Part shown: positions 46,261-54,753 of the stretch, in pieces
Position numbering within the stretch: the stretch's first letter is position 1
Layout: each line of letters begins with the position of its first letter
From: Tabrizicola aquatica
GTDB taxonomy: Bacteria > Pseudomonadota > Alphaproteobacteria > Rhodobacterales > Rhodobacteraceae
Length of the DNA stretch: 64,000 bases
Assembly: GCF_002900975.1 (NCBI RefSeq)
Contig: NZ_PJON01000003.1
Span: 434,001-498,000 of the forward strand
Reading direction: 5' to 3'
Translations under genes and position numbers: made by a program
Notes under the pieces: generated by a model
Seen by the model: only the letters and a program-made list of their open reading frames with translations
What the model was told of the DNA's origin: nothing
Database searches by the model: none

Positions 46261-46278
46261 CGCTCATGCCAGAAAGGG

Positions 46279-47373
46279 TTACTGGCTGAGCTTGTTGTAT
46301 TCTGCAAGGCCCGTGGCGACGATGTCGTACCATTCGCCAGACTCGCGCATTTCGGTGATGCCGCGGTTCAGCATCGCGATGTAGACCCGGCCGCGCGGAT
46401 TGCTTTTCGAGGTCAGGAAGTGGTAGGTGATGAAGGTCGCCAGCGCCGGGTTCGGCACCACGCGGTCGGTCGCCCCCAGTTCGGCAAAGTTGCTCGACGC
46501 GGTCTCGGCCTCGATCGAATAGAGGTCGACCTCGCCGTTGATCAGCATCTGCGCGCAGTCCTGCGGATTCTTCGGGTGGGTATAGGTCACAAGCGGCTCG
46601 ACCAGGCCCTGCACTTCCAGATCGCTGATCGGCCAGGCCTCGGGCCGGCAGATCCGCGCGCCGGCATAGTCGCCGAAGGAGCGGGCGCTGGCGTATTTGC
46701 TGTCGACCAGGGTGTTGAACGCATAAGCCGTCTCGTAGATCGGCAGCGAGAAGTCGAACTCGGTGCACATGCGGACCGAGAATTCGCCCAGGAGATCCAG
46801 CTTCGAGCAGTCCGGCGCTTCCCAGGCGATGGACACGTCAAAGGCGCCGGTGGGCAGCAACACGTCGATGTGCGACATCCAGTCATCGACATAGCTGACT
46901 TCGTAGCCTCGGTCGTTGCCGCCGCGCTGCATCGCCGTGGTGGCCATGCGCACGAAGATCCCGCCGCCGGTCAGGCTTTCGTCGGTGAAGGGCATCCAGT
47001 TGTTCGAGCTGATGAATTTCAGCGGCGGCTCGTAGGTCGCACTGCGGCTGGAGTTGGACTCCTGACGCTCGGTCTCGGCCGCGATGATGGAGCTGAGTTC
47101 GCTGTCGGCGGTCAGGCGACCATCCTCGCAGGGCAGGATCAGCTGGAGACCCGGCGGCAGGTTGTTCGGGTTCGACGCCAGCGCATCGCGGTTGGCGTTG
47201 AAGATCATCTGGTAGTCATACGAGCCGTAGGCCGCCTGGGCGATCGACCCCAGCGTGTCCCCATCCTGCACCGTGTAGGTGGTGCAGGCTTCCTGGGCCG
47301 CAGCGACACCGGGCACCGCCAGCATCAACGCCGCAAGGGCGACGGAACGGGACTTGATGGTTGCACGATTCAT
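46279..47373 (-). CDS. secreted LysM plus solute-binding-like protein 1
   Basis: The 364-residue product has a signal peptide (about 1-27, VAAAQ). A LysM domain follows (YTVQDGDTLGSIAQAAYGSY, to about residue 80), then a family-3 solute-binding-like domain (WMPFTDESLTGGGIF, DDWMSHIDVLLP, ARICRPEAWPISD). Several Cys (in LPCEDG, APDCSK, RMCTEF, RICRPE, QDCAQM) are shared with the paralogue encoded at 47618. LysM should bind peptidoglycan. No permease or ATPase gene is adjacent, so signalling or sensing is more likely than transport. I start at the ATG at 47373, where the signal peptide begins. Confidence 0.85.
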   Translation of the reverse strand: MNRATIKSRSVALAALMLAVPGVAAAQEACTTYTVQDGDTLGSIAQAAYGSYDYQMIFNANRDALASNPNNLPPGLQLILPCEDGRLTADSELSSIIAAETERQESNSSRSATYEPPLKFISSNNWMPFTDESLTGGGIFVRMATTAMQRGGNDRGYEVSYVDDWMSHIDVLLPTGAFDVSIAWEAPDCSKLDLLGEFSVRMCTEFDFSLPIYETAYAFNTLVDSKYASARSFGDYAGARICRPEAWPISDLEVQGLVEPLVTYTHPKNPQDCAQMLINGEVDLYSIEAETASSNFAELGATDRVVPNPALATFITYHFLTSKSNPRGRVYIAMLNRGITEMRESGEWYDIVATGLAEYNKLSQ

Positions 47374-47505
47374 TTCGACTGGTCCTCTTGTCGGCATTTG
47401 CGGAGGGATCTGGTGGACACGATTACGAAACAATTCACTCTACAGGATCAAGAAAGCCGTGGCGAAGTGGCACGATTAAGGCAATTCGGTGGATTCACTG
47501 TCGCA

Positions 47506-47525
47506 AATCGCAATGCAATGCGATT
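47506..47525. other. inverted repeat between the two LysM binding-protein genes
   Basis: AATCGCA-ATGCAA-TGCGATT is a 7-bp inverted repeat in the 244-base gap between the two genes, 133 bases before the start of the downstream gene. It could be a weak terminator for the upstream gene, as TTTG follows on the minus strand, or a regulator site. The rest of the gap is comparatively AT-rich and shows no gene. Confidence 0.4.
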
Positions 47526-47617
47526 GTGATGTGGCGAATTGGTCCGATAGATGAGACGGGCCAGCTGCAATTGCGCTGTGGCCCGCTCGGGCTTCTGCGT
47601 TGCGGCGGCTGGCCTGG

Positions 47618-48730
47618 TCACTGGTCCCGCATGTCGCGGGTCAGCGCGGTCGAGACGATCTCGTACCATTCGCCGGATTCGTACATCTCGACGATGCCCT
47701 CATCCAGTTTCGCCAACATCCCCACGGCCCGCTGGTTCGACTTGTGCGCGATGACATGCAGGCTAGTCAGATTCGCAAGATGCGGATTTTGTTCGACAAG
47801 TTTCACGACGCCAAGCTGCGCGATCAGCGAATCGCCGACCTTGGCGTCGATCGAGACGAGATCGACCTGTCCGGCAACCAGCGCCTCGAAGCAGTCGATC
47901 GACCGCTCGGGGCGGGTCAGCTGAATCTGGTCGGTGGTCAGCCCATTGGCTTCGAGCAGGCTGGAGGTATAGCCCTCGGGCCGGCAAATCCGCTTGCCCA
48001 GCAGGTCGGAGTACTTGGTCGCAGCGATCAATTCGCTGTCGCGCAGTGCGAAAAAGCCGTCGACGATTTCCACGAAAGGCGCCGAGAACTCGAAATTCTC
48101 GCAGCGGGACAAATCGCTTGCGGTCAGAGTGGCTGGAGTTTCGCAATCCGGGCGAATCCAGGGGAAGCTCAGATCATAGGCCAGCGAGGGCAAAAGCGCA
48201 TCCAGATGTGCCTGCCAGTCGTTGACGAACGTCATGTTGTAGGGCAGGCCCGGGTCGGCGCGGAACATGGCCATCTCGACCAGCTGGGTGAACATGCCGC
48301 CGCCGGGCAGGGCTTCGTCGACATAGGGCGCGAAGTTGTTGCCGGTGACAATGCGCACGGCCATCTGCGGTTCGGCGGCAGGGGCGGGGGCGGTTGGTTC
48401 GGGGGCCGTAGCGACGGCCTCGGCGGCGGCTGGCTCGGCGGCTACCGACTGGACGACTGCCGGGGCTGCGGCTTCTGCGGTCTGGCCGTCGGCGCAGGGC
48501 AGGCGCAGTTCCATGCCGATCTCGATATGGTCGGCCTTCGGGCCGATCTTGTCGACGTTGGCCTCGTAGATCAGGCGGTACAGGTCGGCGTCGCCGTAAG
48601 CGTCACGCGCGATGTAGCGCAGGTTGTCGCCGGCGGTGACGACATGCACGCCGCAGTCCTGCGCCAGCGCCGATCCGCCGGTCAAGGTCAGCGCCGTGCA
48701 CCCCAGGGCCAGCATCTTTGCGGTATTCAT
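47618..48730 (-). CDS. secreted LysM plus solute-binding-like protein 2
   Basis: The 370-residue paralogue of the protein encoded at 46279 has a signal peptide (to about residue 24, GSALAQ), a LysM domain (VVTAGDNLRYIARDAYGDAD), an Ala/Pro/Glu-rich linker (about 85-125) and the solute-binding-like domain (FAPYVDEALPGGGMF, NDWQAHLDALLP, GKRICRPEGY). Cys positions match the paralogue. It is encoded after the kinase and a 54-residue protein on the same strand. The ligand is unknown. The start at 48730 is set by the signal peptide. Confidence 0.85.
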   Translation of the reverse strand: MNTAKMLALGCTALTLTGGSALAQDCGVHVVTAGDNLRYIARDAYGDADLYRLIYEANVDKIGPKADHIEIGMELRLPCADGQTAEAAAPAVVQSVAAEPAAAEAVATAPEPTAPAPAAEPQMAVRIVTGNNFAPYVDEALPGGGMFTQLVEMAMFRADPGLPYNMTFVNDWQAHLDALLPSLAYDLSFPWIRPDCETPATLTASDLSRCENFEFSAPFVEIVDGFFALRDSELIAATKYSDLLGKRICRPEGYTSSLLEANGLTTDQIQLTRPERSIDCFEALVAGQVDLVSIDAKVGDSLIAQLGVVKLVEQNPHLANLTSLHVIAHKSNQRAVGMLAKLDEGIVEMYESGEWYEIVSTALTRDMRDQ

Positions 48731-48798
48731 GGCAGAGTCTACTCCTTGCGGCTGTCGCATCGGGCCGTCAATTCGGCGGGAGGGTCGGGTGCGCGCGG

Positions 48799-48963
48799 TC
48801 AGCGCGCCCCCTCTTGCGTGCTGCGGGCCAAGCGAAGCACCGCGCGGTCAAGGGCGGCGACCAGATCGTCCAGCGCGTGGGCGGACGGCAGGTCGGCGGG
48901 TTCGTCCAGTTCGATCGTGACCGGGGCAGGGTCGGCGGCACGGCGGGGCTTGCGCGACAGCAT
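48799..48963 (-). CDS. small 54-residue protein between kinase and LysM genes
   Basis: A frame from the ATG at 48963 runs to TGA at 48799, starting 8 bases after the kinase stop. The product has a basic N-terminus (MLSRKPRRAADPAP), an acidic middle (TIELDEPADLPSA) and a C-terminal amphipathic helix (LDDLVAALDRAVLRLARS). No signal or membrane segment is seen, so it is probably cytoplasmic. It could be a kinase substrate or adaptor, but that is only inferred from the spacing. No family is recognised. Confidence 0.6.
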   Translation of the reverse strand: MLSRKPRRAADPAPVTIELDEPADLPSAHALDDLVAALDRAVLRLARSTQEGAR

Positions 48964-48971
48964 CGGACGCC

Positions 48972-51197
48972 TCACCGTTCCACGGCCAGACGCATCGACG
49001 CGCCGGCGACCTGGTTGTTGCGCACGACCGACAGGGTCACCACCGCTTCGCCCTTGTCGGTCAGGGCCTTCAGCATGGCATCCAGCGAGCCGGACTGGTC
49101 CAGAAGCATGTCGGTGGACTTTTCACGGAACAGCACGTCGCCAGGTTGCAGGTCGGTCTCGGACGGACGCTCGACCGACGTGACGACGGTTTTCCAGCCG
49201 TCCTCAAGATGCGAGATCGCGAAGCTGACGCCGTTGGCCAGGCTGACCAGCCGCACGGCGGTCACGGTCAAAAGGCCGGTCTGGCGGTCGGCCCCGGGGG
49301 CGGCATAGTCCACCACGACGCGGGCGCGGCCATCGGGGTCGACGTGCAGCGAGTTCAGGACTGCACCGGCGAAGTCGCTGCTGTCGCTGATCGGAACGCC
49401 GTTCACCGCATAAAGCCGGGTGCCGGGCAGGATCCAAGGGCCGGCCAGGTCGATGTCAACGCCGCGCTCCAGCCGTGAGATCACGGCCACACGCTCGTTG
49501 CCCACGATGCGGCTGTTGGTGTCGAAGGGCATCTGCACATCCCAGACCGAGAACACGACCTGGTTCGGCAGCGGCGCGCCTTCGGGCGCGGCCAGCGGTT
49601 CGGCGGCGGCTTCCGGGGCAAGCTCGGCCTCAAGGGCTGCGGCTTCGTCCAGGGTGACTCCGCCGGCTTCGGCCAGAAGCTGGGTCTCAGCCTCGCCCAG
49701 GGCGGGCGCCTCGACGGGGGCGGGGGCTTCGGCTGTGGCGGCGGGGGCAGCGGCGGCGGCTTCCGGCGCGGCAGCGGCGGTTTCCGTTGCAGCAGGCTCG
49801 GCCGCCGGCTGGGCAGCCGGGGCGGCAGGCTCGGGTGCAGGCGCGGCACTGACTGCAGCGGCCTGGGTGGCGGCGGCTTGCGCCGTGGCGGCATCCGTCG
49901 CCGTCGCCGAGGCCGGAGCGCTGGCCGCAACGGTTGCGGCTGGCGCAGCGGCGGGATCGTCGCCGCCAAGGAACAGGATATAGGCGCCCAGCATCACGAC
50001 CAGCGCCACCGAGACACCGGCGACAACCTGCACCGGGCTGCTACCGGCCTTGGCGGGCGCAGCGGCGACCGGAGCGGCGGTCGGGCGGACCGAGACCTGG
50101 CGCGGCAGGCTGGGCGGGGTGCCAAAGCTCTCGACCGGCGGCTGGGCGGCAACCGCCTTCGGCTCTGCCGTGGCGGGGGTGGTGTCGCCGTCCTGCCCGA
50201 AGTCGACCACCATCCGGTGCACCGCATCCGCCGTCGGATCGCGCGGCGCGGGTTGGGCGGCCGGGACCGCGCGGCGGAACATCAACAGCCATTCCTTGGC
50301 CGATTGCACCCGCTGCTTTGGCAGCGTGTTCAGCGCGCGGTCAATCGCCTCCAGGAAGCCGGGCGGATACCCCTGGAACCGACCGGCGAGTGCCAGGTAG
50401 GGATCGGGCTTTTCATCCGCCAGCGCCGCCAGACGGGCCTGCCCGTTCACCGGCGCCTCGCCCGAGATCAGGTGGTACAGCGTCGCGCCAAGCGCATAAA
50501 GATCGCTCCACGGGCCCTGCTCGGACCCGGCGATATAGAATTCCTGCGGCGAGTAGCCGTCCTTGACCACGCGCAGCGCCGACATGGCGCGGCTTTTCTG
50601 GCTGGCCTGTTCCCGCGCGGCGCCGAAGTCGATCAGCACCGGCTCTCCGCCCTTGGACAAAAGCACGTTGTCGGGCGAGATGTCGCGGTGCAGCATGTCC
50701 TTTTCATGGACAAAGCCGATGGCGGTCAGCAGCTTTTCGGTAATGACGACGATCTCGGACGGCGAGGGGACCGGACCGTAGCCGTCGATGATCTGCTGGA
50801 GGTCCATCCCGTCGATGTAATCGATCGCCATATAGGCGGTGCCGTTATCCTCGAACACCTGGTGGACGGCGACGATGTTCGGGTGGACGATCTTGGCCAG
50901 ATTGCGCGCCTCTTTGACGAACAACTGCACGACCGACCGCAACTCGGCCGTATGCGCACGGGACCGGGCCGCGACCAAGGCCTTCGAGCGGCGGCAGAAG
51001 GCGGCCGGGAAACATTCCTTGATCACCACGTCGCGATCCAGGCTGTCCTTGGCCAGATAGGTGATCCCGAACCCGCCGCTGTTAAGGAAGCGGGTGATCG
51101 TGTACTGGCCCTTCAGTAGCTTGGTGCCGGGCTGCAACTCGTCGACGAGGTCCTCAAGCTCCGGTTTCGGAGCCTCGACAGCTTTTGGCTGCTGCAT
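48972..51197 (-). CDS. membrane Ser/Thr protein kinase with PDZ-like outer domain
   Basis: The 741-residue protein has a Hanks-type kinase domain (about 30-310): Gly loop NSGGFGITYLA (39-49), ATP-binding K60, catalytic HRDISPDN (170-177), DFG (190-192) and GYSPQEFY as the APE equivalent. A Pro/Ala region, one membrane helix (VVAGVSVALVVMLGAYILFL, near residue 395) and a long Ala/Pro/Glu-rich stalk follow. The C-terminal part (about 570-741) has two PDZ-like segments (GTRLYAVNGVPISDSSDF; LQPGDVLFREKST). By topology the kinase is cytoplasmic and the PDZ part periplasmic. It heads the unit with the 54-residue protein and two LysM proteins. No phosphatase gene is adjacent. Confidence 0.9.
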   Translation of the reverse strand: MQQPKAVEAPKPELEDLVDELQPGTKLLKGQYTITRFLNSGGFGITYLAKDSLDRDVVIKECFPAAFCRRSKALVAARSRAHTAELRSVVQLFVKEARNLAKIVHPNIVAVHQVFEDNGTAYMAIDYIDGMDLQQIIDGYGPVPSPSEIVVITEKLLTAIGFVHEKDMLHRDISPDNVLLSKGGEPVLIDFGAAREQASQKSRAMSALRVVKDGYSPQEFYIAGSEQGPWSDLYALGATLYHLISGEAPVNGQARLAALADEKPDPYLALAGRFQGYPPGFLEAIDRALNTLPKQRVQSAKEWLLMFRRAVPAAQPAPRDPTADAVHRMVVDFGQDGDTTPATAEPKAVAAQPPVESFGTPPSLPRQVSVRPTAAPVAAAPAKAGSSPVQVVAGVSVALVVMLGAYILFLGGDDPAAAPAATVAASAPASATATDAATAQAAATQAAAVSAAPAPEPAAPAAQPAAEPAATETAAAAPEAAAAAPAATAEAPAPVEAPALGEAETQLLAEAGGVTLDEAAALEAELAPEAAAEPLAAPEGAPLPNQVVFSVWDVQMPFDTNSRIVGNERVAVISRLERGVDIDLAGPWILPGTRLYAVNGVPISDSSDFAGAVLNSLHVDPDGRARVVVDYAAPGADRQTGLLTVTAVRLVSLANGVSFAISHLEDGWKTVVTSVERPSETDLQPGDVLFREKSTDMLLDQSGSLDAMLKALTDKGEAVVTLSVVRNNQVAGASMRLAVER

Positions 51198-51497
51198 GTT
51201 GTTCCCCTTTCAGCGACGTTTCAAAACCCGAAAAAGCGCCGAACTCTCGGGGCATTGCACCCGGTCGGCAGGCAATCGTCCACGCAAGCGCACCAATACA
51301 CAGGGCGATCGTAGGTTGTGGAACGGGGCGAAAATGGGGCGGTGCGGTGGAATCTTGAAGGTTGCCGGCCGGTTGGCCCGGATTGTTCCGGGTTTGGCCG
51401 GGAATGCCGGCAGAACGGGCAGGGCTTTGCGCGGTGGGGACGACCGGCCAAGGCGATTCCCGCCTTGGGTCAGCATTTCCCGGGGGGCGACAATCCG
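51198..51497. other. 300-base intergenic region with hairpins
   Basis: No convincing gene is visible. It holds the kinase leader (ribosome-binding AAAGGGGAAC) and two perfect inverted repeats: CCCGGA-TTGT-TCCGGG at 51377-51392 and CCAAGGCG-ATTCC-CGCCTTGG at 51448-51468. The latter lies 30 bases after the stop of the deaminase-like gene and may end it, although no T run follows. Confidence 0.6.
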
Positions 51498-52766
51498 TTA
51501 ACCCAGGCGCCGGCGCACCGTTTGCGGTCGTCCCGGCAGCGCCAGCTGCGCACCATTGCGCTGCCGCTGGGCCACCAGTTTGCCCTTGGAGACTACGGCC
51601 AGCCGGTCCGGCCGCAGGCGCAGGGCCTCGACCGGGGTGCCAGCGTCCAGGACCACCAGGCTGGCGATGCAGCCGGGGCGCAGGCCATAGTCGGCCAGAC
51701 CCATGATCCGGGCATTGGTCTCGGTCACCATGGTGAAGCAGCGCGCCATTTCCGCCGGGTGGGTCATCTGCGCGACATGCAGGCCCATGAAGGCCACGTC
51801 CAGCATGTCTGCGGTGCCAAGGCTGTACCAGGGGTCCAGCACGCAGTCCTGCCCCCAGCCGACAGGGATGCCCATCGCCTGCATTTCCTTCACCCGGGTA
51901 AGGCCCCGCCGCTTGGGATAGGTATCGTGGCGGCCCTGCAGGGTGATGTTGATCAGCGGGTTCGGGATCGCGGTCATGCCTGACTCGGCGATCAGCGGCA
52001 GCAGTTTGGACACATAGTAGTTGTCCATCGAGTGCATGCTGGTCAGGTGGCTGCCCGCCGCGCGTCCGCCGAGCCCGTGCCGCGTCACCTCGCGCGCCAT
52101 GGTTTCGACGTGGCGCGACATCGGATCGTCGGTCTCGTCGCAATGGACGTCCCACATCAGCCCGCGTTCCGCCGCGATACGGGCCAGGTCGCGAAGGCTT
52201 TCCGCCCCTTCCTCCATCGTGCGTTCGAAATGCGGGATGCCGCCCACCACATCCACGCCCATGTCCAGCGCGCGCAGCACGTTCTGTCGTCCGGTCTTGG
52301 TCCGGTAAAGCCCGTCCTGCGGGAAGGCGACCAGCTGCAAGTCCAGATACGGGGCCACGCGGGCCTTCACCTCCAGCATCGCCTCGACCCCGCGCAGGTG
52401 GTCGGGCGTGGTGTCGACATGGGTGCGTATGGCGAGCAACCCCATGCTGACCGCCCAGTCGCAATAGGTGACGGCGCGGTCGATCATCTCTTCTACCGTC
52501 GCGATCTCGCGCAGTTCGCCCCAGAGGCTGATCCCCTCCAGCAGCGTGCCCGAGGCGTTCACCCGTGGCAGGCCATAGCTCAGCGTCGCATCCATGTGGA
52601 AATGCGGATCGACGAAAGGCGGGGCCACAAGGTCGCCGGTCGCGTCGATCACCCTTGCGGCTTCGGCCTCCAGCCGGCCCACGGCGGCGATCCGGTCGCC
52701 GGTGATGCCGATATCGGCCACCGTCCCATCGGGCAGCGTGCCGCCCTTGACCAGAAGATCGAACAT
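51498..52766 (-). CDS. cytosine deaminase-like amidohydrolase
   Basis: The 422-residue metal-dependent amidohydrolase aligns along its length with E. coli CodA. Metal and catalytic residues are present: H55 and H57 (DPHFHMDA), Q150, H208 and E211 (HCDETDDPMSRHVETMA), H240 and D307 (GQDCVLDPWYSLGTAD). In CodA the second Asp of this last motif (D314) affects substrate choice; here it is Cys308, so a substrate other than cytosine (a related pyrimidine or purine) is possible. It is translationally coupled to a nucleoside-type ABC importer, which supports nucleobase salvage. Confidence 0.85.
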   Translation of the reverse strand: MFDLLVKGGTLPDGTVADIGITGDRIAAVGRLEAEAARVIDATGDLVAPPFVDPHFHMDATLSYGLPRVNASGTLLEGISLWGELREIATVEEMIDRAVTYCDWAVSMGLLAIRTHVDTTPDHLRGVEAMLEVKARVAPYLDLQLVAFPQDGLYRTKTGRQNVLRALDMGVDVVGGIPHFERTMEEGAESLRDLARIAAERGLMWDVHCDETDDPMSRHVETMAREVTRHGLGGRAAGSHLTSMHSMDNYYVSKLLPLIAESGMTAIPNPLINITLQGRHDTYPKRRGLTRVKEMQAMGIPVGWGQDCVLDPWYSLGTADMLDVAFMGLHVAQMTHPAEMARCFTMVTETNARIMGLADYGLRPGCIASLVVLDAGTPVEALRLRPDRLAVVSKGKLVAQRQRNGAQLALPGRPQTVRRRLG

Positions 52767-53713
52767 CAGCGTTCCCCCTTGTTGTAGGGCACCATCAGGG
52801 CGGCCGGGACTTCGGCCCGGCGCGACATCAGGATTAGCGCCAGGATCGACAGGATGAAGGGCAGGGCGAGGAACAACTGATAAGGCAGGACCGCGCCCAG
52901 GTCCGTCTGCTGCAACCGGATCTGCAAGGCGTCAAAGGCGGCAAACAGGATCGCGCCGAGGACGGCCTTTCCCGGTTTCCACGCCCCGAACACCACCAGC
53001 GCCACGCAGATCCAGCCGCGGCCGTTCACCATCTCGAAGAAGAAGCTGGAGAAGGCCGACAGCGTCAGGAACGCACCCCCCACCGCCATCAGGCCCGATC
53101 CGACAATCACCGCGCCCATCCGCAAGCCGGTGACCGACAGCCCCTGCGCCTCGACCGCCGCCGGGTTTTCCCCAACCGCTCGCACGGCCAGTCCCAGCGG
53201 CGTGCGATAAAGCGTGAAGGCGACCAAGCCCGCCACCGCAAAGGCCGCCCAGGTCAGCGCCGTCTGCGAGAACAGCGCCTCGCCCAGCCAGGGCAGGTCG
53301 CCCAGGACCGGGATCTCCAGCGGCTGAAACGGCTCGATCTTTGGCGGGCTGGTCACTTCGGGCAGCATCAGGCGATAGGCGAACGAGGCCGAGGCCGTGG
53401 CAAACAGCGTCACCCCCAGCCCCACGACATGCTGCGACAGGCCGAAGGGCACCGTCAGGGTGGCGTGGAGAAGCCCGAACAGCATGCCCGCCCCCATCGC
53501 CACCGCGACCCCGCCCCAGAGCGGCATCCCCTGATAGACCGCCATCCAGCCGGTAAAGGCGCCGATGACCATGATCCCCTCGATCCCCAGGTTCAGCACC
53601 CCGGCGCGCTCGCAGATCAACTCCCCCATCGTCGCCAGGATCAACGGCGAGGCGATGCGGATGACGGCGGCCCAGAAGCTGGCCGAGATCAGGATATCGA
53701 CGATCTCGCTCAT
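52766..53713 (-). CDS. nucleoside/nucleobase-type ABC transporter permease 2
   Basis: The 315-residue polytopic protein of the branched-chain/ribose permease class has typical segments: PLILATMGELICERAGVLNLGIEG, the GLSQHVVGLGVTLFATASASF region and GRGWICVALVVFGAWKPGKA. It resembles the second permease of BMP-linked purine nucleoside importers. The start is the ATG at 53713, overlapping the upstream permease gene; the long frame further upstream is a shadow. The stop overlaps the deaminase start. Confidence 0.9.
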   Translation of the reverse strand: MSEIVDILISASFWAAVIRIASPLILATMGELICERAGVLNLGIEGIMVIGAFTGWMAVYQGMPLWGGVAVAMGAGMLFGLLHATLTVPFGLSQHVVGLGVTLFATASASFAYRLMLPEVTSPPKIEPFQPLEIPVLGDLPWLGEALFSQTALTWAAFAVAGLVAFTLYRTPLGLAVRAVGENPAAVEAQGLSVTGLRMGAVIVGSGLMAVGGAFLTLSAFSSFFFEMVNGRGWICVALVVFGAWKPGKAVLGAILFAAFDALQIRLQQTDLGAVLPYQLFLALPFILSILALILMSRRAEVPAALMVPYNKGER

Positions 53714-54753
53714 CCCCGCACCACCCGCACCTTGGTCAGAAGGATTGCCAGCACCATGAACAGAAGCGCCGTCGCCAGCAGCATGTCGGCGATATAGGTC
53801 GGCACCCCTGCCGCCCGGCTCATCGCGTCGGACCCCACGAAGATGCCGGCCACGAAGATCGCCGTCACGACGACCCCCAAGGGATGCAGCAAGGCCAGCA
53901 TCGCCACGATGATCCCGGTGTAACCAAAGCCGGGCGACAGGTCCGACGACAGATGCCCCTTCAGCCCCGCGACCTCGGACCACCCCGCCAGCGCGGCCAG
54001 GCCCCCGGACAATAGCGCCGTTTTTACCATGACCGCGTTCACCGGCATCCCGGCGAAGCGCGCCGCTTCCGGGTTCTGGCCCACGGCGCGGATCTCGAAG
54101 CCCAGCGTGGTTCGCGTCTGGATCACCCAGACGATAACCGCCGCGATGATCGCCAGCGCAAAGCCCCAGTGCAGGCGCAAGCCCTCGACGAGGCGGGGCA
54201 GGCGGGCCTCTGGGATCAGCGGAGTCGATTTCGGCCAGCCCATGCCCATCGGGTCCTTCATCGGGCCTTCCAGAAGGTAGCTGACGAACAGCAGCATGAT
54301 GAAGTTCAGCAGGAGCGTGGTGACGACCTCGTCCACCCCCAGCCGCGTTTTCAGCAGGACCGGCCCCAGCAGCAGCGCCGCCCCGGCCAGCATTGCGGCC
54401 AGGGCGGACACTGGCAGGACCAAGGGGCTCCCCAGCGCCCCGGTCCCCAGCACGACGGCCATGATGGCCCCCGCGTATAGCTGCGCCTCGGCGCCGATGT
54501 TCCAAAGCTTCGCCCGGAAGGCGACGGCAATCGCCAGCCCGGTGAAGATCAGCGGCGTCGCGCGGTTCAAGGTCTCCAGGATCGCCAGCTTCGACCCCAG
54601 CGCGCCGGTGGCGATCTGGCCAAGGATCGCAAAGGGGTTCGCGCCGGCGACCAATGCCAGCAGCATCGCGACCCCCAGGGTGGCGACCAGCGCCAGCGCC
54701 GGCAGGCCCAGTCGGCGCGCGGGCGAGGGGTTGGCGATGGGTTCAAGCCGCAT
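53710..54753 (-). CDS. nucleoside/nucleobase-type ABC transporter permease 1
   Basis: The 347-residue polytopic protein contains the family core (NRATPLIFTGLAIAVAFRAK, LWNIGAEAQLYAGAI) and the Asn-Ile-Gly-Ala-Glu motif typical of YufP/NupP-like permeases. It pairs with the downstream permease. Its start lies 11 bases inside the 3' end of the ATPase gene. Confidence 0.92.
   Translation of the reverse strand: MRLEPIANPSPARRLGLPALALVATLGVAMLLALVAGANPFAILGQIATGALGSKLAILETLNRATPLIFTGLAIAVAFRAKLWNIGAEAQLYAGAIMAVVLGTGALGSPLVLPVSALAAMLAGAALLLGPVLLKTRLGVDEVVTTLLLNFIMLLFVSYLLEGPMKDPMGMGWPKSTPLIPEARLPRLVEGLRLHWGFALAIIAAVIVWVIQTRTTLGFEIRAVGQNPEAARFAGMPVNAVMVKTALLSGGLAALAGWSEVAGLKGHLSSDLSPGFGYTGIIVAMLALLHPLGVVVTAIFVAGIFVGSDAMSRAAGVPTYIADMLLATALLFMVLAILLTKVRVVRG

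Noticed and set aside
51198-51497. Possible small genes in the 300-base gap between the kinase and deaminase-like genes
   Set aside because: The short frames lack ribosome-binding sites and protein-like composition; hairpins and leader sequence explain the region better.
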